Positions 46,232 to 56,400 of a stretch of DNA of 64,000 bases are shown piece by piece. Under the pieces are notes generated by a model. The model searched no databases, had not been told where the DNA came from, and was given only the letters and a program-made list of their open reading frames with translations. The stretch's first letter is position 1. Every line of letters begins with the position of its first letter. The DNA comes from Achatina immaculata (taxonomy: Eukaryota; Mollusca; Gastropoda; Stylommatophora; Achatinidae), in NCBI GenBank assembly GCA_009760885.1, contig CM019715.1:19644503-19708502 (forward strand). Direction: 5' to 3'. The translations under genes and the position numbers were made by a program.

Positions 46232-46344
46232 AGCTGATATATGTATCAATGAGAAAAAACTGGAATAAGTGGAGTTTTTAATATCTAGGATCACTGCTAA
46301 CTAATAATGGAGATACAACGATGGAAATTAAAAGAAGGAATATT

Positions 46345-46455
46345 GAATAAACTACACCATTGCAGGAAAGGAAATGGAGTTTTCATGGTCGGTGGAAGGG
46401 AGTACCCTAGCAGCATATGGATAGGGAACAATGAACATAAATGAAGAAAGCTGCT
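46345..46455 (+). repeat. Repeat Y, copy 1
   Basis: About 105 bp nearly identical to 51760-51868 (AAAGGAAATGGAGTTTTCAT, CCCTAGCAGCATATGGATAG, GAACAATGAACATAAAT). The family is unknown; the copies flank the hAT element on either side. Confidence 0.75.
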
Positions 46456-46671
46456 TATGCCTTAGTTAATCTAGAGAAAACTGTCTTGGAAGGACACGTA
46501 ATGAGAAAAAGAAAGAGAGGAAGACCAAGGCGAAGATGGCTGCAAGACATCGTTGATGATCTGCAAATTGATGCATCAGTAGCAGGCCATCTTGCTCACA
46601 ACTGAGAGGCCTACAGGAGTGCTGTTAGGAAGGCAACGTTTCGCAAGGGACATGCAAATGAATGAATGAAT

Positions 46672-46898
46672 GAATGACTTCTATTCCTCATTGTCATAAT
46701 GGAACTTGTATACGATATTTCCGATGTCCTGAAACTATATCATACAATGTTAATGTACTTGTTTGAAACGTATGTTCTCCCCCCCCCCCCCTTTTTTTGG
46801 CCAAGAATTCGTTTCGTTTTGTTATTTGCACATTTACCTGAAAAAATATATAAAAAATGGAGTGCTATCATAGTGAAACGAAATTTTGTTGCTATCAG
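46672..46898. other. Short unique stretch with a C-run
   Basis: Poly-C/poly-T run at 46780-46798; nothing else. Confidence 0.4.
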
Positions 46899-47521
46899 CT
46901 ACAGCTGGGCATTACTCGCTGGAAACCTAATTTTTCGGGTATCAAGTTTAGTAATTATTCTTGGAACCGGTACCTGGAACCAATTTCTCGAATGTTTTAA
47001 GTCATTGTTAAGTACAGTAAACTCTCTGTAGAAATGGTTTCCGTTATTGCCAAAAGTCCGTTACATCATAAATACAGTCTGCACAGTATAGACTTATTAT
47101 GTTGTAATAAAGTACATTCTTTCACATTTTTTACAGTATTCGGTATTAGATCCTCAGTATAATCGCGAATGAGATAATCCCATAATCGCTCCACTGCCTG
47201 TGTCAGTGAATATCACAAAGAATGTTCATAGCTGGTCCTTCGCATTGGTTCTTGATGATGAATCAAGAGGACATCATTTTAGGAGTTACAACAGTCCAAA
47301 TGCGAAACTAGTCAGCGTTGCTCTCACCAACCCCGTAGCTTAGACGCCAGGTTGAACCAGGATATAAAAACAATCACAGTTCACATTCGGTGGATAGACA
47401 TAACTAAGAACCATCAATGCCGCCTATGCGAGGTTCACAGCTCATAGTGGTGCCATAGTACACAGCTCAGTAGCTCGACACACACAATTTTTGAGAGTGT
47501 AGTTAGAGTACTCTCCACTTC

Positions 47522-47868
47522 TTCCAATAATAAAGTGGAGAGTTTTGAATATCTTGGATCACTGCTAACTAATAATGGAGATACAATGAGGGAAATTAAA
47601 AGGACATCTATTGCTCTTCAGAAAGTAAAACAAATAAAGAATCTGTGGAGAGGAGCAGACAGAGCTACAAAAATAAGATTTTTAAGGGCATGCATCTTTC
47701 CCATCGCAACATATGCCTGTGAGGCCTGGAGACTTAACAAAACAGCTGAGAAGCACATAAATTCCTTTGAATGTAAATGCTACAGAAGAGTTCTCTAAAT
47801 ATCGTGGACACAGAAAAGAACAAATATATTTATAATACAACAGCTTAATATTGAAGAAGGCTGGCTTC
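47522..47868 (+). mobile_element. LINE-A copy 8 in the hAT element
   Basis: Reads [60 protein letters not shown]. It stops abruptly at EEGW without the usual C-terminus and tail, so it is truncated at both ends, unlike the other copies. Confidence 0.75.
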
Positions 47869-48484
47869 TTTCTTCTTTCTCCTGATTTATTAATGTAAGA
47901 GTTTCCTGAAAAATTACACCTACTTCTAATACGCTGCTGTCTGCCTTGTACAGTTTAAGTACTTGTCTATTAAATACACTTATCTGACTCTGGGCAAACC
48001 AAAGATAAGAATTCGCTTAGGGAATTTTCAAACAATGTAATCACGACTTTTTGGTACTTTTTCTTCAGAGAGGAAAAAAAAACGATTTTAGTGCTTCATA
48101 AAGTTATAGTAAACTTTCCACTGTACTAAGCAAAAATAACCACCTTGTTTTTTTATGTGACGGGAGTTTGCGATATTCTACACATCCACAGGTTCGCAAA
48201 ATTCTATCAGGCGCTTCGTGCGTACGGTATATATTGAGTAATAATTAATTTAATAGTTTAATTATTATGGTTTCCACATCTACAATTATAATATTATCTG
48301 CTGCCTTTACCGCGTTATGAAATATATGGGCAAGACATCCGAGACCGAGGTTTTCATTTAGTTCACTCTTCAATTTTGTGAACAGTTTGTTAGAACAAGT
48401 TCGTCGCATTCCACCAAAACTCGATTTTCCATTATCGCCACAGAACCCAATACATTTACGTTTATCAATATTGTTTTCTTCTAA

Positions 48485-49825
48485 AATTGCTATACCAAAG
48501 AAACAAGGTGCAGTTGAATGTGAATACCATCGAACCATTAGTATTATTAGCCATGTTACAAAAAATCCTACTTCGTATTGTTATGAGAAGAGTCAGGAGC
48601 AAAATAAAACCAGAAATCGCTGAAGAACAGTGCGGCTTCGTCAAAGGAAAAGGCACAAGTTACGACATATATATAATAAGAACATTGATGGAGAGATCAA
48701 TAGAAGTAAAAATGGACCTATACTTATGCTTCATAGACTACTGTAAAGCATTTAATAAAGTGAGACACACAGAAATTATAAGACTACTGAAAGACATCAA
48801 CATAGATGGGAAAGATCTGAAACTTATAAAAAAACATATATTGGCAGCAATCAGCAGCAATGAGGGTCTAGAACCAAAATAGGTGCATTCCAAGACATAC
48901 AATTGAGAGTAAGACAAGGATGTAGTTTATCTCCTGACCTCTTCTCCTTGTACAGCAAAAACATAATGAGAAATATAGAGAACATGGTAGTAATATCAAT
49001 TGGCGGGTACAACCTTAACAACTTAAGATATGCAGATGACACAGTTCTGATTGCTAAAAGTGAAGGGGAGCTACAGGCTCTTCTGGGCGTCGTGGTTCGT
49101 GAAAGTAAAAATAAAGGTCTCAGCCTGAACAAAAAAGAAGACTGAAGTGATGGTCATCTAAATAAAAAAGAATACCACAAAAATGTAGCATTACCATAGA
49201 TGGCATAGAGCTGAAACAAGTTGATAGATTCAAGTACTTAGGAACAATTATAACAACTGATGGAAAATGTCACAATGAAATAGGAAGCAGACGTGCTCAG
49301 GCCAAGTCAGCATTCCAGAAAATGAGAAACATCTTGTGCAACAGACCCATATCAATGGAAACAAGATTCTGAGTACTTAAATGTTACATCGAGCCAATTT
49401 TGTTTTATGGATGTGAAGCATGGTCCATGAATAAGATAGTACAGCGAGAAACGGAAGCCATGGAAATGTGGTTCATAAGGAGGATGTTCAAGGTACCAAG
49501 GACAGCTAAGAAAACCAACGAAGAAGTCTTAAGAGAGGCTGGAGTTAAAAGGCAATTTACAGCAAATATCAGAGGCAGACAAGCGAGATTTGTAGAACAT
49601 TTTCTGAGAATAGGAAAATTGGAACACATTGTGGCAACTGGAAACATTGAGGGAAGAAGAAACAGAGGTAGACAGAGAGAGAAGTTACTGGATGGGCTGT
49701 CAGTGTGACTAGGAAGAAAATCACCCGTGGATCTCATAATCAAGTCTAAAGACAGGGAATTGTGCAGAGAAATGATCACCTACGCCACGCGACATGGCAC
49801 TTGAATTGAATTGAATTTCTTCTAA
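48485..49825 (+). mobile_element. LINE-I (LINE-B relative) in the hAT transposase
   Basis: Reads [100 protein letters not shown] (YADD intact), FYGCEAWSMNKIVQRETEAM, WFIRRMFKVPRTAKKTNEEV and GRRNRGRQREKLLDGLS. Ends ATRHGT, stop, then (TTGAA)n at 49804-49817. RTE-like, clearly related to LINE-B. Frameshifts at about 48870, 49140 and 49690. Confidence 0.85.
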
Positions 49826-51137
49826 AACATTAACACATCAATTGCTTATTCCAGAAGCAGTTTCACTTCTGAAGGAATCGAGTTTAAGCATTTTTATAGT
49901 CATAGCATTTTTAGAACTAAAGTAGTGGACACTCAATGCGAAATTTTGTTGGCATCATGGTTACTATCGTCGGTCGCAATACCAAAATAGCGGGTGTTTG
50001 CTAAATCATCACATGATTGTTTGGTAGTGTCAGGAGCTAAAATGGATTTTACTATTGCTGCTGCTGTAGTTCTCCCCAATGCCACATTTTGTTGCTGTTT
50101 TGGAATTATTAAAATTTGTAGAACTTGACTTGATAGTGCAATCCGTTGACTTGAACGACATATGATGTTTAATGGTGTGATAGCATATTGCCAACTCCGC
50201 CGCTTGTGCTGATTTTTCCAGTTCACAAGATTTGGACACAAAAGAACTGTCCAGTCTTTTAGAAGTGCTTCCAGAATACATGCTTTAAAATGTGTACATA
50301 GCAGTTCTGTCAATCTTAGATCGTAGAGACAGAGAAGAACTCTAATGCAAAACTCTTTCATGTGAAAGGAAAAACAAAAACATGGACAAATGGGTTTTCC
50401 GAAAGCATTTTTCAAGACAATGAATTTTCTGTTTAGACACCAGGACTGTCCCGGAAAACTGGAATGTCAAGCAACCCTGGACTGATATGGTCTGGCTGCT
50501 TGTACATAGTTGTGATGTATAAGCAGATGAACATGAAACAGGAGTGAAAGTCGGTGAAGCTCGCTTAAAGAAAGTGTTCAGCTTTCGCTGTTTGCAACTC
50601 TGATGTTGTTTATGATCGCCTTGAACTGGTGAAAGTGTTCATTATAAGAGACAATTTCAGGGTCAGAAAGTGTCCCTATGTAGTAGATGATGACGACAGA
50701 GAGATTCTGTATACAGTCTGATCGCACTATAGCTTGAAGCAGACTGAAACAGAAACACAGAGCGTCTATATCACGTTATTCAAAACAAATGGGATATGAT
50801 GGTCATGGTGCAGCATGTAAGTCTTTTTTCATTGTCCAGTCAGTTTAAATCCAAAACCCATTACAGTATATCGGGATTCGAAGATTTATTGTATGCCCAT
50901 GATTAGCTGCTACATTCGTTCTGGCGCTATTGTTTTGGTGCCACGACTTTCGCAACAAACTCTCGCACCATTAGACGCCAGCCCGTCTTCACTATTGTCC
51001 TTTGGAACTGGTTTAGTTTTTGTTTCAAATGTAGTTGGTAATACTTGGTATCTGGTTTCGGTTTGTAAGAACTGGTTACCTGGTTTTACCGGAAGAACCG
51101 GTTCCTTATTCGGTTCCTGCCCAGCTCTACTATACCT

Positions 51138-51759
51138 AGACAAAAAAGTTCCGAAACCAGAAACAGAAACCAATAGCTTGGATAGAGTTAGTTTTAAAGC
51201 ATTTAAAGTAACATGATTTATGTACGTGTATGCTGTAATAATGAAAACATGAATTCACTTTTTGCGCAGTAATTCCAGTATCAGTTTTCATTTCATAAGG
51301 TAGTAAGTCTCGTGCAAGGAAAAGCGTGATTATATATATATACATATTTTATTATTCACACAAAAGCTAGAATTAAACTCTGTGATTAGTTTACACCCTT
51401 TTTTTTCTTTCAGAACACCAACAGCTATATGGAAATATTTTCTTCTGTCCAACTTTTTTCCAGATAGCCTTTATTTCCAGAAGCAATTCAGATATTCATT
51501 TTTCAAAACTGTGTGACCAGAGTGCTAGTTAGTTAGTCTGTGGATCAGTGTCATTACACATCGGACGATTAGTCCATAAGCGCTTCGATCCATTGTTCAA
51601 TAATTCCATAAGTGTTTGGCGGCTGACGATTCTAGTTCTGTGCTGATTAACCAGTCTTCTTTGTTTCACACTGTAGTGCTCTTATCAGACCACTCCATAT
51701 TTGACATTATGACCAGAGTGCAAAAGTGTTTATCAATTACCTTGGCCGTGAGAATTGAG
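51138..51759. other. Intergenic sequence, nothing recognised
   Basis: No coding similarity or array apart from a short AT run at 51331-51348. Confidence 0.4.
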
Positions 51760-51868
51760 ATCACTATTGAACAAATTACACTATTGCAGTAAAGGAAATG
51801 GAGTTTTCATAGTCAGAGGAGGGGAGAACCCTAGCAGCATATGGATAGAGAACAATGAACATAAATTA
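51760..51868 (+). repeat. Repeat Y, copy 2
   Basis: Nearly identical to 46345-46455. It lies upstream of a LINE-C copy, but no coding link is visible. Confidence 0.75.
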
Positions 51869-52039
51869 TGATATTGCATAAGTCTTACTTAATTATCAGC
51901 ATAATTAGTCTCCTTGATTTTAGGATCAACTTTGATACTGCAGACATTTTAAAATTTAGTTAAGAAAATTATGTTAGACAACTGAGACAGCTTTTTGTAG
52001 AAGAATTCCCACAATAACAGGTAAAGATTATTGTTGTTT

Positions 52040-52925
52040 TATGATAATAGGATATGCTGGTGACATCAGCCTAGCAGGGGAAACTATGCAAGAAGTCACC
52101 AAAACATGCATGTGGCACGAAAAGTGGATCTGACCATTATCTGAGATAAGACAGAGTATATGAATATATCAAGAGACCAGGGGCAGAATGATCCTGATTA
52201 TATAAATGTTGGAGATATGATCATTAGGAAAGCAGAAACATACAAATATCTAGCCACAACCTTCAAAAGAAGCAAATAGTAAATGAGGAAATTTAAAACA
52301 GAGTACAAATTCATTCATTCTTTCATTCATTTGTGTGTCCCTTGCGGAACTTTGCCTCCCTAACATCACTCCTGTAGGGCGTACAAATAGGGAATAAAAT
52401 ATACTTTGCCTTGTAACACCAGTTAAAATTAAAAATCCTGTCCAAAAACACCAAAATAACAATCTACAAAACTGTAATGAGACCAGCTGTCATGTATGGT
52501 TCACAAATGTTGAGTACAACCAAGAAAGATGAACAGCAATTGTAGATCTTTGAGAACATGATCCTAAGAAGAATTTTTGGTCCGATAAAGGATACCAACA
52601 GTGGAGAAATGGAGAGCTAGAAAGAACACTGAACTTAACAGCTTATTTAAATTCCAATGAATTATAAATGTCTTGAAACTGAACAGACTACGCTGGTTGG
52701 GCCTTGTAGAAAGAATAGAAGAGAACGGATAAACGAAAATGATGTATGCACAAGAGATGAAGGAAACAAGACCAAGGGGGTAGACCAAGACAGAGATGGA
52801 AAGACAGCATACAAGAGGATATAAAAGAAATTGGTGTCACCAGTTGGAATGTGAAGATTAGGAATAGAGAGGAATGGAGGTAAACTTTATCTGCAGCAAT
52901 AAGCTTTAATGGCTTGGAATGCTGA
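52040..52925 (+). mobile_element. LINE-C copy 2, split by a short LINE-A
   Basis: GYAGDISLAGETMQEVTKTC (catalytic YADD decayed to YAGD), then thumb text, an interruption at 52311-52380, then [40 protein letters not shown] and RQRWKDSI with frameshifts, ending AAISFNGLEC. The same segment as copy 1 at 1615-3455. Confidence 0.8.
52311..52380 (-). mobile_element. LINE-A copy 9: 70-bp insertion in LINE-C
   Basis: Perfect 8-bp duplication GTACAAAT at 52303-52310 and 52381-52388. The insert holds only the (AATG)n tail and the last codons of LINE-A. It sits at the same position of LINE-C as the 881-bp LINE-A in copy 1. Confidence 0.9.
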
Positions 52926-53390
52926 AGAAAAAGTTGTTTTATGATTAGTTTGTAACTGAAAACAATATTTCCTAGGCAGCTGCTGTGGTGGGAAGATAAA
53001 GTAACAGATTTCAGTCCATACTGGGATTAACTTAAATAACATAATATCTTTTAATGTGCATTAGAAGTAGGCATATCAGCAAGTTGTGTCACCAAGATGA
53101 TCTTATCTTTTGCCAGGAATGAAAGAATGTTCATATAAAAATCAAATCCATATGTATATGTCTGTGCAGGCTGGAAGGTGGGGGGGGGGGCATATGGTTG
53201 GGTAAGTGTATTACCATGCCTAGGTTTATAATGGGTGATCACAAGCAAAAAAAAATAGTTCCTGACATCTTACACTTTGAATATATTTTAGAAGTAGCCA
53301 TTTGCTGTGTGAAGCAACATACTGTCAGCCAATGTTGGTCACTTTTACATCCACTGGAAGCAGAAGGTGCAGATCAAGCATATGAAAGCC
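52926..53390 (+). promoter_or_regulatory. TUT1 upstream / 5' UTR region
   Basis: A G-run at 53180-53190 and no transposon text. The coding frame stays open upstream of the ATG to an in-frame TGA at 53310-53312, so the start is bounded. A pyrimidine-poor ATATATTTTAG at 53282-53292 could be a UTR acceptor. No TATA box is obvious. Confidence 0.3.
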
Positions 53391-53442
53391 ATGCCTGGGA
53401 ACACTTTCTATTGTCAGTGCTGTAATCGTACTTTCCATACTA
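53391..53442 (+). CDS. TUT1: TUT1 exon 1: first half of the zinc finger
   Basis: Reads MPGNTFYCQCCNRTFHT plus one base; the donor is GTAAGT at 53443. CQCC gives the two finger cysteines. An in-frame ATG also lies at 53382 (adding MKA); the ATG at 53391 has the better context (GCCATGC). In another frame an unrelated reading overlaps it and stops at 53425. Confidence 0.8.
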
Positions 53443-56400
53443 GTAAGTATAATTTCAAATTTTGAATAACTGTACTTTCAATCCATGCAAAATATATAAA
53501 ATTATGTTTAAAATATACACCTAGGACACACTTACATGCTCCACAAACTGCCAAATACCTGACACTGAGAGAAAAAAACACGGAAAACCCCTGACCCTGA
53601 AGGCCAAAACATCTAGGAACACCTAGACACACAGTACCCCAGGATACACTGGATTCGTGTCTACACATATGGAGGCATATAGGAGGCAGTAAAAAAGAGG
53701 AGGAGTGTAAATCATCAAAACACAAAGTACAAAAACAGAGAAGTCAGTTGCTACAGGAGAACTATACACAAACTTCAGAGCAGAACTAATGGCCATCCTG
53801 CAGGCTGCAAAGACTTGAGCAACAACATCCAAAAGACACAATAATAGCCTTCTTATGTGACAGCCAAACAGTCCTCAAGGCCATGCAAGATAAAGCAGAG
53901 GACCATCTAACAAGAGATATAATGGGGAAACAAAATCAACTCTCCATGACAAACAGGATAGCACTATAGTGGATCCTTGCACACTGTGGCAATTGCAGGA
54001 AATGAAACAACTGATAGACTAGCTAAAGAAGAGATAAAGAAAGAGTAATTCAGGCACAAAATATTGAATGTGAAAACACCTGGAGGCGGAGGACAAACAG
54101 CAGATACCCACAGACTCTTATATACTAAGAATAAACAAATAACAAACAAGAGTCTTCAGGTTATGAACTAGACACTGCAGACTTAACGCTCATCTCCACA
54201 ACAGCCCAATGCATGTGCCAAGATAGCCCCCAGACTCCCAAACACACAATACAGGCCTGCACTATGTGCAGAGACCTCAGAGCTCAAATATGGCCCAGAG
54301 AGAGAAAAGCGTGGAGGAGAAACTCTGGGACTCCTATGGAGACCTCAGGCTGACAGCAGGATTCATGGAGGTGGCCTGGCACCCAGTTCAGAAAGCTGAG
54401 CATACGAAACCGAACACAAGAGAAGATGTTTAACATTATTTAGTTAAATGTATGTGAAGATGTCATCCTTCTTGGAATAGGTTCATACAAATAATTAGTG
54501 TATAAGTATATAACTATACATGAAGCCACTGCAGTAAAGCTGTGATAACAAAATGTATAAACTAGGAAAAAAGTAGGAACAGCTTTATTACTTAACGAGT
54601 ACACAGTTGTGACATTTCACTGTGAGCCTTAATCATACAAAAACATACTGGACAAAGAAATAGAGAGATAAAGTATAAATTTGCAAGAATGCTATGAAAA
54701 AAATATGAATGGAAAAAATTGGAATAAAATGAAATAAAATGTATGGAGCACTTAATTGTGTCTTGTAAGAGGCTGTGTTCAGAAATTTTTTACGCAGCAT
54801 TCATGTGAATTTTTACTTCATCTTCTCTATTTCTTCATCCAGTGTGTTTTTGTATGGTTAAGGCTCATGCTGAACTGTGACAACTGTGTGCTCATTAAGT
54901 AATAAAGCTGTTCCTACCTTTTTTCCTACTTTATACATTTTGGAATAGGTTCAGTTCTCATCATCCCATTAAACTGTTCATTCACTTTTCATCTTGCTGT
55001 TGAAGGGTTTGCTGAGTTCTCTCAAATTATTAATTGTTCTTTCTAAAGGAATAAGTAGCTTGCTCTATTATATATATATATTATTTACCTTTTTATGCAA
55101 ACAAATATGTTCAGGGTCACTGTTGCACAGGTGTGAAAAGTAACTGAAGGATAAAAGTAAAATATACACACAGACCCATGCACAGAGCTTTAAAGCAGTT
55201 TTGTTGCAATATATTTCTTATTTGTATAAGTTAGATTTATTTTACTTCTCATTGTTTTGTCCAACCATTTGTTGAATTTTCTTCTCTTTCTTTAAAGTTC
55301 TTCCTCAGTGTAGGTATCAGTATATTATTATGTCTCTTAAGTTTGCCATTATTTCTCATTTTGGTTTTTTTTTTTTTTGTCTTCTGTTCTTGTTCATAAA
55401 ATTCAGCCCATATCTATTTTTAAAGGGCTTTAATTATTTTAGCACTTTGTTATTGTGCTTCAACAAAAAAAGTAGCATGGACTATAAACAATGTATGTCA
55501 TAATAATGAGACAAAAATGTATATGTTTTTGTAGAGGAAATTTTCTTGTTTGTCATAAATTTTTTTGTTGTCAAATGTGAATTATATCATCCAATATCCA
55601 AAAAAAAAAACAGATGTGTGATCAATCAACTGTTTTTCTTTCAGTGTCCGAGTTTAACAAACACAACAAGGGGAAGGAGCACAGAGATATTCTTGCTGGC
55701 ATACTAGAGTCAGCAAACCGAAAAGTATTTGTTCGTGGATTTCAGAGGCTCAAAGACGCACAGCAGTGTCTGAATACGTATTTCTCTAACTATGGAAAAG
55801 TGGACAATGTCACAATGGGTGGTCAAAATGTTAGAAACTTATCTGTTGCATACAGAATTAAGTGTGTATAAGTGTGTGCTTTTCCTGTTCAGTTACAACA
55901 TGGACATGTCTAATACTGGCGGGACTGATTTTATTTTCATTAATGTGCATCAATAAGCGACTGAAAGTGTTCTCTGTTGAGCCTTACTTTACAGGCAGCT
56001 AATCTTTTTTTTTTTTTTTTTCAGAAACAGTTTGCTAACACAGATGTGTCAGATCCCATTTCTGTAACTAAGTTGACTAAAATACTGTCTTGTGTGATAT
56101 AAAACCTTGTTCTGTTGAATGTATGTCATCTCAGATCTACAGATATTGAAAATTATTTATTGTTTGTGTTTCAACACCAAGAAAAAGTTCCAGATTTTAA
56201 AATATTCTTTCTTTCTTTATTTTTTAGTGTGCTGTTAAGTCTCTTGAGTACATCCATGTTAATAACACATTTTCCTTTTATTAAAAGTAAACAAATTTGC
56301 ATACCTTGGGAGCTACATAGACCAGGATGGTGACCCTTGAAAGGAAGTTAGAATTTGAATTGCAAAAGCAGCATTGACCTTCAGGAATCTTGAGAACATA

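Larger units (their letters stand above)
45880..46672 (+). mobile_element. LINE-A copy 7, split by LINE-H and repeat Y
   Basis: Pieces: 45880-46018 ([32 protein letters not shown]), 46232-46345 (thumb start) and about 46462-46672 ([20 protein letters not shown] to the (AATG)n tail). LINE-H is inserted with a target-site duplication, and about 110 bp of repeat Y replaces the middle. Confidence 0.8.
46900..51129 (-). mobile_element. hAT element, about 4.2 kb with two LINE insertions
   Basis: Inverted ends TACAGCTGGGCA at 46900 and, from the right, TAGAGCTGGGCA at 51129; both are followed by ACC/GGTTCC-rich sequence. Minus-strand transposase: ELAICYHTIKHHMSF and KSTDCTIKSS (50220-50120), TRYFGIATDDSNHDANK (first catalytic region), then beyond the LINE-I insertion NIDKRKCIGFCGDNGKSSFG, LKSELNENLGLGCLAHIFHN, then EEKVPKS further down. 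This resembles hAT transposase-like proteins with a CADN/CGDN motif. Frames are broken. The flanks share only CTAT of eight bases, so the duplication is uncertain. Confidence 0.7.

Noticed and set aside
53198..53425. A 75-codon frame just before TUT1
   Set aside because: No similarity. It overlaps TUT1 exon 1 in another frame, and the spliced zinc-finger frame is far better supported.
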